A stretch of 64,000 nt of DNA, from NCBI GenBank assembly GCA_019055375.1, contig JAHQIW010007056.1:1-64000 (forward strand). Reading direction: 5' to 3'. Positions 1 to 12,900 of the stretch are shown piece after piece. The DNA comes from Parelaphostrongylus tenuis (Eukaryota; Nematoda; Chromadorea; Rhabditida; Metastrongylidae). The notes below the pieces were generated by a model, which saw only the letters and a program-made list of their open reading frames with translations, did not search any database and had not been told where the DNA came from. Positions within the stretch are counted from its first letter, which is position 1. Each line of letters starts with the position of its first letter. The position numbers and the translations under genes were made by a program.

Positions 1-130
1 TTGAGCGAGTCTCCATGCATTCTCGAGGCTAGCCTGGCTGTGGCGTTCCATAACACGTTGTTGTTGACTGCCGGAGAGAGGTGTGCCCTACGCGTGCCTT
101 GACGAGCATCACAACCACTCGGTTACCGCA
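1..130 (-). repeat. SINE-like family A copy, partial
   Basis: Read on minus it begins near position 130 with a tRNA-Ser/Leu-like box A followed by TGATGCTCGTC, then CGGCAGTCAACAACAACG and CACAGCCAGGCTAGCCTCGA. It shares this order with copies at 10110, 29001 and 53660. The left edge of the window cuts it. Confidence 0.65.
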
Positions 131-344
131 GCCTTTCAAAGGTACCTTGACAAATTTTGACTTTTCATCCAGATGTTCTTTATGCGCACATAAAATAATC
201 TACCCGTTCCGCCAATGCATTCATCCCCACACGTTTTACATGTTATTGAATATAATGTGTCGGAACTCATACACTCACCCTCTCTTTCCAACAAATTGCT
301 CCTCTAGGTGCACATGAGATACATACGCATAAGAGGATAAAGGA

Positions 345-625
345 TAAAAGATCGAGCCCTCGGCGTTGATCAACCCCTTAGGAATGCGCCATGCATTCGT
401 CTTCAATAATTAGCTTCGTTGTAAGTGATTGAATGCATATCTAGCTTTTACACTGACTCGCGGTGTTCTCCCGCTGAGCCGAGTCAGTGCTGCTTATCCT
501 CCCAGACAAGTCTGAGACCAGTCCGATAGCCAATTAACCGACCCCGGAGGAACGGATGGCTTGGTGAACCGTGAGCGATATCGAACCATTGACCTCGTGT
601 GCGTGTAAACACATGTGCATAGAGG
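345..625 (-). repeat. SINE-like family B copy
   Basis: Shares with other family B copies the blocks CTTATCCTCCCAGACAAGTC and GAATGCATATCTAG (plus-strand reading) and an end in TGATCAACCCCTTAGGAATG. The tRNA-like head lies near 600-625 and is eroded. Confidence 0.6.
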
Positions 626-1042
626 TAATGATTTCGAAAAAAATTCCCCATGGTAGCGTTGGAGTCAAAAACTTAAACGCGCAAAATTGTTGAAACTTTT
701 GGAAACACTCTAAGAACCTCCAAAAATGAACTGTAAAACGAATGTGTCGCAATTACACAAGACTTGGCACCTTACCCGCGTTCGATCTACAGGTATGATC
801 TACGAGCGGCGGTGTCAACGATCGATTCTTTCACCGACTCATACAAGTAATGACACAGTGTACGTCCAGGCTCTGCAGAAGGCGGTGACGCCAAGATTTC
901 AGTCTACAATTCGTACTGTCTTTTGTACTAATTCAACAATTACCTACCTCGAGCCGGCTTAATTAAAGAGCTAATTGTTAATGATATACGTTTTATTTAA
1001 CCGCTTATAGCGGTGGTATGATGTTCCAAATATACACCCATT

Positions 1043-1134
1043 GATGTAGAGCAATGTGCATGCATTCCCGGAAAGAGTGGGGTGCGGGTTCTAGTCCCGC
1101 CCTGATGCGAAAATTTTGCACATTGCTCTACATC
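1043..1134. repeat. Foldback element F1 with tRNA-like core
   Basis: Perfect 18-base inverted arms (GATGTAGAGCAATGTGCA at 1043-1060 and its complement at 1117-1134) flank a core with a box B-like GCGGGTTCTAGTCCCGC. Upstream 1000-1030 carries the CCGCTTATAGCGGTGGTATG motif shared with the copies at 31545 and 45715. Confidence 0.75.
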
Positions 1135-1504
1135 TATGTTTATATATTTCGTTGACGTTTTGCCGTTTTCCTCTTCTCAGAGAAGTCGGTTTTGTACTCA
1201 AAATTCTACCTTAACAATTGCTTTGTAAACCTACTCGGGCTTAATTAAACTCGGCATTACCAATCGAATTTCCTCAAAAAGGAATTTACTTAGTGTACTC
1301 TGCGATTCTTTCTTGTTAAACTCATGTTAACCAAAAAGGAAAGTTTCCTACAATTTTTATTTCGTTGTAATTCCCGTTCGATATGTGCGCCAAACCCGCG
1401 TGATCTATTCCAGCCCCATATTCTAGACGACATTGCAAGCGCAAATGACTTTTGTGCTACAAACCCGTCATATCTTTCATACCCATTCGTAATAACATAA
1501 AAAA

Positions 1505-1800
1505 GTGGCGCTCTCGGCGTTGAAGAAACCCTTAGAAATACACCAAACATTCGACTCCATTCAGCACAGTTTGAAGTGATTGGATGCATATCTGCCTCTA
1601 TCAATTCGCCACGATCTACCGATGTATCCTGTCAGTGCTGCTATCCTTCCAAAAAAGTCTAATATCGATTCGCCGACCTCAAAGAGAAGGAAGGCTTGGT
1701 CAGCTATGAGAGCGTCGTCAAACCATCGGTCATCAATAATCGATCGATCGACCACGCGTGTGTCGCGCTGCATCACTGACCGCTGCGCGGCACGCGCACA
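1505..1800 (-). repeat. SINE-like family B copy
   Basis: Diverged minus-strand copy: the GATTGGATGCATATCTG and GTCAGTGCTGCTATCCTTCC blocks are recognisable on plus, with a box A-like end near 1780-1800. Confidence 0.5.
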
Positions 1801-1903
1801 ACGCCTCTACAAATGGGTCAAGATTGGAGCGTGGAGTGCGCACGGCGCAGTGTTCAAGAAGAAAAAATCTTTAGTGTCAATGATACGTGCTATTAGAAGA
1901 CAA

Positions 1904-2165
1904 GAGCGCATGTGGCGCAGTGGTTAATGGTGCTCTGCGTCGAGCACGAAGTCTTTAGTTCGACCTCGTTTTCAAGGCTCATCAAGCCTTCCAATCCTGT
2001 GAGGTCTGCGAATTGGTGCCAGACTTGTCTCGGTGTATAACAGCGCTGATTTTCAATCTTCTCGAAAGAAGCCCAATGTTGAAGAAGCGTGCATGACGTC
2101 GTCCTCAGGGACTGATCAATGCCGAGAGCGTCAACCGCTATGAGAAGACAGCGGAGCGTAGGATT
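1904..2165 (+). repeat. SINE-like family B copy
   Basis: Starts AGCGCATGTGGCGCAGTGGT, the same tRNA-like head as the 11309 copy, followed by TCATCAAGCCTTCCAATCC and a GGTGCCAGACTTGTCT block. The 3' half is degraded. Confidence 0.65.
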
Positions 2166-2989
2166 TCACTTTTGATTCCTGAATTCGAACGCTGCCGTAG
2201 TTGATGGGGTTTCGCCGTTGCATTTGGTTTCTCTCGTGCTGACCTCCTATATATCACTACTTATGATGACGTGTTTTCTAAATCTCTTGCAGGAGACGGA
2301 CGTCACGTTCGTGTTTTTCCTCTGGCTAGCCAATTTTCCGCAATGGAGAAATAGGTGTCTTGAGAGTAAGATAATGTTTCGATTTTGAAACGCTTTGCAC
2401 CGACGATTTGCTCTATTGGGAGCATCTAGCAAGAGCTATGTGGGACTTCATGCTCCCGATTCATTCTGTTGTAATAGCTCAAAAGTCAGATTATCACTAA
2501 TTTTTGGCATGACTAAAGAACTGTAAAGTTTTCACAAACTGTCGTTATTTTTATCTAAAACTTGCACGAGGTTGGTACTTACTTTTCCTCAAATTCTGAT
2601 GGTTAATTAACGTTTCGGTGGCAACGCCATCGTCAGAGTCTTATCTACAGCTGTATGAGAGCGGTCATCGGTCTTGTGAGACACACTTCGAAAGAAGAGA
2701 AAAAAAAGTATTTTTTGAAAAAAAGGAAAATGTTTTTTTAAGTGTGTCACACAAGACTGGTAATCTCTCTCATATTACTTTAGAAAAGACTCGGGCGAAG
2801 GAGTTGCCACAGAAGGGTTAGCCATAAAATTTTGTGGGAAAAAGAAATACCAACCTTGTGGAAGTTCTAAATAAAGAAAAAGGCACTTCAATCCGCTGTC
2901 ATCATGTCCATTCTCTTGCAGATAAGATCTCTCCAAATCGATGACCGTAAACCTGAGAAGACATTAAGGTAAGTAATTTAATCGGTTGA

Positions 2990-3345
2990 CTTCCGTGGAC
3001 TCAGGGGTGGGAAGGGGGTGGGCAATGACGACCCAGCTCCGCTGGCCCGAGTGGACGTCGACTACAGCTACTTCTCGCTGCAGGATCCGCAACTAAGTTT
3101 CGGAATGATTCACGTGCGGTCTGCGTCTGCCTATTGACTGCTATTTCTTCATGTTAACACCACACTTGCTCATATAACATCAACGAACAGCATTCAGTAC
3201 GCCGGCGCAGATCGCACGCAAATCATTCCAAAACTTAGCTGCGGGTCCTGCAAGGAAAAGTGGCTGTAGTTGGCGCCCAATGGGGACAGAGGAGGTGGAG
3301 TCGTTGGACACGCCCCCTGCACGAAGTCAACCGGTTGAGTTTCTC
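2990..3345. repeat. Palindromic element F2
   Basis: GACTACAGCTACTTCTCGCT ... GGAATGATTCACGTGCGGTC on the left is complementary to CGCACGCAAATCATTCCAAA ... AAGTGGCTGTAGTTGGCGCC on the right. The arms are about 130 bases and imperfect, with a loop of roughly 70-90 bases. A second copy is at 7195. Confidence 0.75.
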
Positions 3346-3927
3346 TTTATTCGTCAAGTGCTGGTTCGATTTCTCCCATTCAACATGGACCAATGGCCAG
3401 TTGTTACACCAGATTTGAGAGATTCCGACTACTTCGATGGCGAATGAGCAAATTGTGGAGGATATCTACCGTTAACGTGAATTTTCTCGTTTGCACCGGT
3501 ATCTCCGAGTTCTGATATCCTCTATCAGTGATAGCGATGATATCCACGTAGCAAAGAGGAATTCGATTCAGAAGGTAAACGTTGACTTGACGCTCGGTGG
3601 CGGTATAGCGACTACAAGAAAGTGAGTTTTTTTTTTTCAATTTAGAAGTTTCAGTGAATATCTACTAGTTTCTGTAGCTTGAAATCCGCAAGAAGCGCTG
3701 ATACTATGAAAAAGAATCATAGGTGATAGTCGCGATAGCACTAAGGGAAATTGAAACTGCTGGTTGAGGAGTCATAGTTCCCATTTCGTCATCCCATCCC
3801 ACGTTTTTCTGCACCCGAGGGCTGCTATGGCATCAGTGAATAAGCAAGTTAGATCTCAAACGAAAGCACCATATGTATATCGCGTTTTATCTAATGTCTT
3901 TTTTCAGAAAATGCTCAAAATGTGTCA

Positions 3928-6900
3928 ATGCAACAGTTTTTTCTGCAAGCTGACAGCTCAGTTTCAATGAGGTTGGTTGTCAATCTTCAATCTGTCTACT
4001 CTCTGAAGCTACTAAAAAGTCATTTTGCAGGTTTCGAAACTACTTCGACCAGTAATGTTGAATATGGCAATGACGTTGATCGCATGGATCTACGTCTATC
4101 AGATGAAGACGGATGATCATCTTTCGGCCATGTTTCTCATGAATGGCAACAGTACTACGGGCAATCAGTACAAAGATGGCATTGTCAGTGCTTTTTGGTC
4201 TTCACTTTACAGATCAAATGGTCAGCAAAGCGGTCATATATAGATAATCTCATGAGTACTCATAACTGTGTCTCACCACGATGGCCTCGTCCCTTCCCCG
4301 GTTATATTTCTCACCGCGATAATTCTATAAACCGAATTTCCCTTTAACCTTAGCGTTATCAAGCAATAATAGTTCCTTTATTTATTCAGCTAATGCCTCA
4401 ATGTGGATAAATAAAGCCCACTCGCCTACAATTCTAATGTCTTCGTCTTCTCCACGAACCTTAAGACGATTCTGAAGAAGAAGAAGACGTCGACACATCA
4501 GTCGAAGAAACTTCATTTATCACCTTCGTGGTATTAGCTTAATCAGAAAAGAGACTTATCTGGCCCTTCAGGTTATAATGTGACAAATGAAAAATGGGCC
4601 TCATTAGCTAGAGATCAAGTTTTCATAGGAATGTTAGTAGCCATTCGAAAGCTGAAATTTCTGGCTAGAGCCCTAAGTGACTGGTTTTCGAAATGACCCT
4701 TTTGTAACGCCGTAAAATTCAAAATAAAACTAATTCTCAGACGCGCATATTCCTCGTCGGACAGATCTCTTTCTTCAAAGTCTTAGTAATCATTCGATAG
4801 CGTATGCTTGCTGATTTCAGCGCTGTGCTTATTTTCTGGAAACAGCGTTTATCTGCAACGCAACAGGCAAAATTATATTGATTCACATGCTCGAGCAAGA
4901 TGGTTATTGGCCAATTCACCGGCCGCTGGGTGAGGGGACTGCGCGGTTATCGATCGATTTTTGATCGGTCTTATGCTAGTGAGAATCATTTTTTCATCTG
5001 ATTAGGAATTATAATTCCGCTTTAAAAGAAAAATTTCAGATAAAACATATGACTCTGCTATAAAAAGACTCCAAACACCTCTATTGTGCCAGGAATACGG
5101 ATAAATCAATCACTATTATGAATAGTTCGATGAAATTTAGAAGGCCAAAATGTCCTAGTTGGTTCCAACAACGACTCTAAGGCATTCGGACACTACGAGA
5201 CTTGCTCTACACGTCCATATGCCCAAAAATCGATCGATATGACCTAAGGCGACCTTGCGGCCACACCCAGCAACCGGTGAATTCGCCGAAGGTCACCGTG
5301 CTCGCACACATAGATCAAAATTATTTTCCTCGTTGCGTTGTAGTCAAAACATAAGCTTTGGAATGATTACTAGCACTGCTATGAAAAGTATCTGTTCAGC
5401 GAATAAGGTCGATTTTTCTTTTGTCTCTTGTAACCGAAAAAAACCCTTATTGCGGGCTATCAATCCACTTTATAATGAAACATTAAGGGATTATTCGGGA
5501 ATAAGTTCAAGTTCAGTGTGGTCGTGTCATATGTTGAACAATAGATAAAATTTTACTAAACATCTCTATCCAAACAGAGGCTTGTCCCAATTTCTGATCT
5601 TTTGCATCAGTTTCGAAGCTTTTCTTGTTCCTATGAATGTTTGCACCTCTCTCTTCATCTCGTGAGCATCATTCCTGAGGTAGTGAAAAGAGGTCCACAA
5701 GCATCGGCGGCAGATGACTAGTTGTTGTGGGAGAAGGAACGTTTTTTAAGTTTGAATCGAGTTTACATCACGAGGGAATGTTCGCAATGACAAAAGTTGT
5801 TTTTTCAATTCTTTGATATTTTGAAGTTTCTGGAACATGTATAGTTTAGACTACAGCGCAAAACTCTCGTAGACGCCATTGACCACAACAAATTAAACTG
5901 AGTCGCTCTGTTTTTCCCTTCGTTTTTTGCTCACAAGTGTCAGTTGGAATCAGCCAACTCTTCTCCCTCTTATCCGACGATAAAAAACTATTTTTACAGA
6001 TAAACGCGTTTAGCGCGATGATCGTCCTGGTCATGGTGTCGTTTTCGATGTTGTCGCTCGCTCTCTACGACTACCGCCGTTTGGTACAACTTTGGCTGCA
6101 CATGTCATGTCTGCTGACTTTATTCGCCATATCTGGAGTATTTTTCTAGTGGGCCCATGTTTTTTTTCTTATTTCGATTTAACTAATCTCAAATCACGCT
6201 TTATGCAGAAAATGTTAACTTTATAATACATATTTCTACTGGTAGGAGTGCACGTAGCGCAGTAATTAGAGGTGCATTGCAACGCGCACGTGGTCGATGG
6301 GTCGATCCCACGCCGAGGCCGAGCAAACTTTCTATCTATCTGCGGTCAGCGAGCTGATACCAGACATGCGTGAGAATATAGTAGCGCTGACTTGATGCAA
6401 CGGTAGGCTATCACTAGCCAGTGAAAGGGCCAGTTATGTGTTCAATAACCTTGGACGAAACTTGATGAAATGGATGCATCACTCATCTCTCACAGTTTAG
6501 CAATGCCAAAAGCTTTGTTTCCTATCATTTATTCCTGCCAATGAATTTAACTTTGGGAGCCACTTCCATGGAAAAAATGCAGCTGAAGACGTTCATACTC
6601 AAATTGCTGATGATTGACTTTTGCCTTGCAACCCAAAATGAAACTGATCCCGCTACGTAACCATTCGTCTTCTTCATAATATTCGCTGGAAAGAAACAGC
6701 ACTCTAAATAAAAAGGCTTCCGTAATATTTCGCTTTTCGAGTCAGCGATGTCCTAACCTTGTTTGCTTACACATGACTATGTTTATCGTGTGAACTCTTT
6801 GATAGTGTTATGCAGTTTTAATTTTGAGCTCAGTAATGGAATTTTACACTCGGACCTTTCTTATAGTTTCTTTGTTTCCTTGAGAAATTCATCATTATCT

Positions 6901-9900
6901 TCCTTTTCTCGATGTTCAGCGATCTTCTGAAAAGTCAGGAAATTAGTGAAGAGAAGATTATTTACGAATATCTACCGGGTCTGGTCACGGCATACGGTGG
7001 ATTTGGTTGCATTGTAAGTCCTCATCCTATTACTTTCAACACTTTGTTATATGTGCATATATATGCATATCTGTGCTTGCATAGGTTTGTTTATCTGTGT
7101 CTGTGCACGTGTATGTGCATGTATATATGCGTTTATGTCCCTGCACGTGTATACGGTCTGTACCTGTATGCGTCTGTATCTCCGCTTGACTTTTTGGGCC
7201 CAGGGTTGTGCCCAACGACTCCACCTCCTCTACTGGGATTGGATGCCAACTACAGCTACTTGTCATTGCAGGCCGCGCAGCTAAGGAATGATTCGCATGC
7301 GGTCTGCGCCGGCTTATTAAGTGGTGTTTCTTGATGTTATGTGTGCAGGTGTGATGTCAGCATCAGGAAGTAGCAGTCAATGCGCTGGTGCATACCTCAT
7401 GCGAATCAGTCCAAAATTTAGCTACTGGTCCTGTAACGAAAAGTAGCTGTAGTCGGCTTCCAATCGCGGGAGAAGGTGGAATCGTTGGACGCGCCCTGGA
7501 TACACGGTAGTTATCCGGATATGTAGCTAATACATGTGTGCATATCTTTGTGTTGGTGCGTACGTGAAGAAGATCGTACTAATTTTCTTTACAGGCATTC
7601 TTTTATCGTAAAGCACCACTTCTTCTCCATCAGTTTTACGTCCTTTCAAACTGCAGTCTTGTCTCGTTGTTCTATCTGCGCTCCTTTCCTAGTCACACTG
7701 CATGGTTTGTTCTCTGGAATGTGGCGCTGTGGGGTGAGTTGCAAGATTTCACTGCTATCGAATGGGCTCAGAGTATTCCCGAGTAGTGTACTCCACAAGC
7801 AGGCGTCTATACTTTGCGCAGCAACTAATAATATAGGGAAGGCCAACTCTGAAATGTTTCATATGTTGCTGTTCTCTTGACGAGCAGATATGAGCAAGAT
7901 TTACTCATCATCACATTGTCTCACGCGAAGACTAAGTCTTTTGTAAATCCTAGAAAAAGCAGATTCAGGTGCGATATATTCACTTTGAAAATCTATGCAT
8001 CTGGCTGCTCTTTCGCTCAAAATGTAAAAATGTTTCTCCCTCTTTGGGGAAAATTAAGCGAATCTATAAAACTTTGTCTCAGAGGGCCGGGATAGAGAGG
8101 TCAGTAAGAGCGGTTGAAGCACCGTAAAGCACTCCTGATTATCAGATTTTACTTGAAATCTTCTGTTGAAGGTTGTACTAATTAAGCCCTTTCACGTTCG
8201 CGTGCTATGTTTTGTGGCAACAGCGCGATGTCGAATCTCACCCAGGTACTATTATGGCAGCGTCGCCATTACCTGCCTCTGTGTCTGTGCACATCGCGAT
8301 GGATCAAAGTACTCATACAATAAATTGGGAATCTGAGGGACAATATCGTTGCAAACCGATGAAATATTATTTAAAGGGATTTAAATGAATGATTTTAGCA
8401 AAACGAATGCCCATGTGTCGACAAACCGCTGACGGTTTCAGCGAGAAAAATTCATCTAAAAAAAAAAACTCCTATTATTTCGTTTCGAGTGTTCTCTTAA
8501 GACCACAGCTCAAATTTCAATATGCCAAACATTCATTTTTGAGCTCTCACAATTTTTCCAAAAGCTTCTATTCATCATTAGAAATCGTATAGAATGTGTG
8601 GAATTCGCCGCATTGTGTGGAATATACTCGGGCTTCCCTGACGTTTCTCCCAAAAGGAGCTTCTTCATTATATTTGCTTAGATACATGAACGAGCCGTCT
8701 TCACAAATTGTGCGGACCCCCCTACACATTTTCCATTCCTCTTTTCTTCTCGCGATTGTCGTCCGTGGTGGAAAGCTGAGTCGCGCATAGCGTCTGTGGT
8801 TCATACCGTGGTCTGTAAAACATCGGCAGCTGATTAATTTTTCTGACAAACAAGCCGGCCTAACGTCTAGGTGGCTGTCCTCGGAGACGGGTTTTTTATC
8901 TGGGGTCCATTCCACAGTCTTTTCGTGCATCCATCGCCTGATCTTCCTAGCATATGAGAGGCCCATCTATGTTTCGCTATCGGTGTATGTTGATCTGGAT
9001 CACGGAAATGAGGTAGGTTTCGGAGATTTGGGCTACGAAAGCCGGCTGGACGTTGTGAGCCGACTGAATCTTAGCAGACATCGTTCAAGCGCTCTGTGAG
9101 TTCTTTGCCATAGTCTTGACTTGGTCTAAGTATCTACGGTTAAGCAAAAGGTTCTGGGACATCTTTGAGGCTTCTTTTTACACGCAATCTAGCAAAGTGC
9201 ACAACAATAATTATTTTTCAGTGTGTAGGTCTCTCGTTTTTAGTATCGTTCATAGTCCTAGGTTTCGCTTTTATGCGCTCATTAGGTACAAAAACAAGAA
9301 TAGCACCATGCTCTTCAGCCTAATCACGAGTGCTCGATGAAGACTGAACATCAAAAGCGGCTTGCAAGTTACTTCCATCCAAAACAGATGGCCGACCAGA
9401 ACGAGGCATGTCTTTGAGGTCGAAATTGCCTTCTTTGAATCACATAAACCATCTTCCTACAGTCGATTTTGTCGCCACACCTTCACTCTCATTAATCTCA
9501 TTGACGGCTCTAAGATTTGTTAAATTCTTTTTTTTCCTGTAATGGTAGATTAATACACGCAAATCATTCGGTTTCGCAGGCATTTTGGAGCTGGAATTAA
9601 TGATATACAAAACTATTAATAAGAAGCAAAGATGTAAAAAGAGTGAACTATGAACAATTTTCCAGAACTTCTTGCTTATTTTTATCAGCCTACGTCTCTT
9701 ATATTAACGCGTACTTTTAAAACCGTTATTTAGTCGGTGGTTTTTTAAGAGGTTCGAGTGCGACCTACACTGCTGTCTTTCTTCTGTTAAGTTCTTTCTT
9801 CATGTTCTTGCTCCTGTTCAAACGCCAAGGTACACGTTCAAGTGGTCTGAGTAATCAGGGAACCCTGTAACTCGATTTAATCGTTATGCACCGTTTTCAT

Positions 9901-12900
9901 TAGGCTATTAGTAAATGATCAATAGCTCAAAAAGTGGGGTTCTAATTCCTGTACTTGATTTCCGGTAGACTTTCATAGCATTCTAGTCATAGGATGAAGA
10001 TTACGTTTCGATTTCGCAGCGTGCTGTTTCAACTTCAAAGCGAATTTTCCGATATGATATAGTGAACTTGCGGTATTTATCATATATTAAACATTTACAC
10101 GACTCATCATCACAATTTTTTATTGTGCGGATCCCAGTACTATAGTATTCAATTCGTTTTTCGTTTTCTTCTTAAATGACGTAAAATACTGGTCGAACAT
10201 GTCTCCTTGCAATTTCGAGGATAACCTGGCTGTGGCGTTTTATGGAGTCTTCGTTGACTGCCGAAGAAAGGGGTTAGGGCTCAGCTCACATGCGCGCCGC
10301 GACGAGCGTCACAACCACTCGGCCACGGAGCCACTCTTGCTACTTACGAAATCTTCACCTGTATCACCTGTCGTCCCGTGGATCGCCGAGTGACTCGAAC
10401 GGGTGCCAGAGCAACACTTCCATTTTCCCTATCGCGTGCAAGAGTAGCCTAGTGGGTCCTACCTGCTCTAGGGATTCGCTGAGCATCATATCTTTTATCT
10501 ATCGCTTTCGTGAAGAAATCGGACCAACGGGTCATTGGTCTTCCTTTAGAGCGCTTGACGTCCCGAGGAATCCAGTCGGTGACGGCTCTCGTCCATCGGT
10601 TGTCGTTGAAGCGCATCACGTGTCCGGCCCACCTTATTTTCGATGTCCTGGCGTGTACAACGGCGTCTCTGATCTTCGATCGTTGACGTAGGTCGGAACT
10701 TCGGATCCTTTCCCTCATTTGCAAGATACGGGATACTCCTAGCGTCGACCTTTCGACTGCGCGTTCGATAACGGCAAGTGATCTTTCATCCTGCTTACGT
10801 AGCGACCAGGTTTCTGCTGCATACGTCAGGGCAGGGATAATTGTCGAGTCGAAAAGGTTGGCACGGAGTCGTATGTTCTTTGTCCTCTTCACTACATCTT
10901 CGATGCTCTTAAACGTTCCCCAAGCCGCTCGTTTTCTCCTGCTCAACTCTGGAGCTAGGTCGTTCATCATGTTGATTTCACAACCTAGATAGACGTAACT
11001 GGAGCATTCGGAGATTGTTGTTCCGTTGAGCGTGAATGGGGCATTAGAAACCCATCCGTTCCTCATGAACATTGTTTTCGTTAGATTCAATTGAAGACCA
11101 ATCTTTCCACAGATTTTCCAGATTCCACAGATTTTCTTTCCACAGATTTTCAGATTAAGATTGGTCTACGAAATCTTATCGCCAGAAAAAAGTAAGTTCT
11201 TAGTGGATGGGTTTTATACACGTAAATTTTCAGCAGGATGAGCTTCCATATGTTTCAAAATCAGAACGTACGCGTAAAATTTGTGCGCATATCTAGTGAA
11301 AAGAGAGCGTATGTGGCGCAGTGGTTAAGAGGTGCGCTGCGTCGCACCCAAGGTGACTGATTTGATCACGCGTTCATGGCTCACAAAGCCATACACCCTC
11401 CGAGGTCGGCAAATTGGTGTCAGACTGGTCTCAGACTTGTCTGAGAAGATAAGCAGCAGTGACGCAGTAGGAGGCTACCACGAGACATTGTGAAGGCCAG
11501 ATATGCATTCAATTTCTTCAAACTAATTTGCAAATTGAGAACGAAATCTATGGCGCATCTCTTCAGTGATAACTTAATGCCGTGAGCGTTATCCTTTATC
11601 CAGTGACAAATGCCTTCGCGACAAGTAGTGTTCGTGGCTAAAAATTAATGGATGATAAAGGAGCTCGCAACTACAGAATAACAGGGAATAATCTGTTTTA
11701 TATTTCTGTAAGGATATCAGCTCGTGAAGTGCACTACTAATTCAAATTTTTAGAAAGTTGTTGATGAGAATGCATCACATGCAGTAAGCACCACCGTTTT
11801 TCACAAATCATGCATTCTGAGGTCGTTCTGTAAACTTTGACAGTAGGGCAATAAACCCCAAATTTATTAACTAAAAGTAATTAAATCTTCATAGTTTTGG
11901 TATTGCCAATTGCCCATTTTTTGTGAACCTCCTGGTATATAACTTGCCTATATTTGCTTCAAGATGAAACCGTCTTTAAAAAAAAGTTGTTTGCTACTCA
12001 TGATCGAATGTGCTTTTAGAGAAAACGTCTGCGTTACTTGAAGGTTGCAGAAATGACTTATGTTCCTTGTTAGGTGGAATGGATATGTAGAAACTTGTTA
12101 ACCTCAAGAAGTAGAACGAAGCCTAGTAGCGACCCTATAGCAGTCTTAATCCCTAAAGTACATTTCCGGATTTTTAAAGATGTGGCATTACATGAAATGT
12201 GCAGTATTATTTCTGACAGGTAATTCGTTGTTTTGGTATGTTGAAACGAAAATAGCCTCATGAAGTCTCTTTTGCGATATTCCATCGTTTACTAATTAAA
12301 GAGATCTCTAGTACGGGTAAAAGTCTGAATTCATAGCGAACTACAACATTGTTGGAAGGTAACGTCGACTGCTGCGGTCGCCGGGGCGTCGCTTCCTTTC
12401 AAGGGACTGTGTGAAAGGGGGTTAACGTCATTCTTTTGAACGTTATTCTTTTTAGATATCTTTGCGGTTCTCGCTCCTATTGGACCTCTTCGCAAAGTTC
12501 AAGAAAAGGCCGGAGATTATAGTCAGGATGTTCGTTGTGTGATAGCAATTTATAGCTGATACTTAGAACACATTTCAGAATTTCAGAACTAGTAGCAAAG
12601 CTAAGCTCACAAGTAAATAACTCTTAATAGGAATACATTTTCAGGTGCTACGTTTCCTTATGTTCACAGCTGATGCTAAGTCGATGCCAAATGCTGGCGA
12701 AGAGGAAGAATCCAGCGAGGAAGGAAGCTTGGAAAGCGAGACGGTAGCTGAAGCTTTACAGCAACAGCAAAACGAAGCGGTCATGACGTCATCTTTCTCA
12801 TTGACTGAAGAAAGCGAGGTCCGTTATTCTTAATTTGGTCTTTTTTATTTCATTTTAGAAAAGCACAAATGTGTTTAGTTTGTTTATGTGGAGGTTTTAT

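Larger units (their letters stand above)
1..3900. other. Gene-free left flank, repeat-rich
   Basis: No supportable gene. It holds SINE-like pieces (1-130 minus, 345-625 minus, 1505-1800 minus, 1904-2165 plus), a foldback element (1043-1134) and a palindromic element (2990-3345). A short reading frame at 3404-3640 has no recognisable similarity. The spe-4 promoter, if it is not a downstream operon gene, should lie here. Confidence 0.6.
7595..12529 (+). other. spe-4: spe-4 exons 5-6: first catalytic aspartate region
   Basis: Exon 5 (7595-7733) begins AFFYRKAPLLLHQFYVLSNC and ends at W194. Exon 6 (12456-12529) completes D195 across the splice and continues IFAVLAPIGPLRKVQEKAGD. This is the presenilin TM6 aspartate followed by the conserved basic stretch. 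The junction splits the catalytic Asp codon (G|AT). The intron between them is about 4.7 kb and holds a mariner relic, a LINE fragment and SINEs. Donor 12529 was chosen because it keeps SPE-4 spacing; a GT at 12539 is an in-frame alternative. Confidence 0.9.

Noticed and set aside
3404..3640. 78-codon minus-strand frame left of spe-4
   Set aside because: No recognisable domain and no splice context. Not annotated.
7036..7334. Cys/Tyr/Val-rich open frames after spe-4 exon 4
   Set aside because: Read-through of a TG/TA-rich tract and the F2 palindrome beyond the donor at 7014.
8568..8966. 132-codon minus-strand open frame in spe-4 intron 5
   Set aside because: Moderately protein-like but with no motif I recognise, no splice partners and repeat-rich surroundings. 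It might be a transposon remnant; not enough to annotate.
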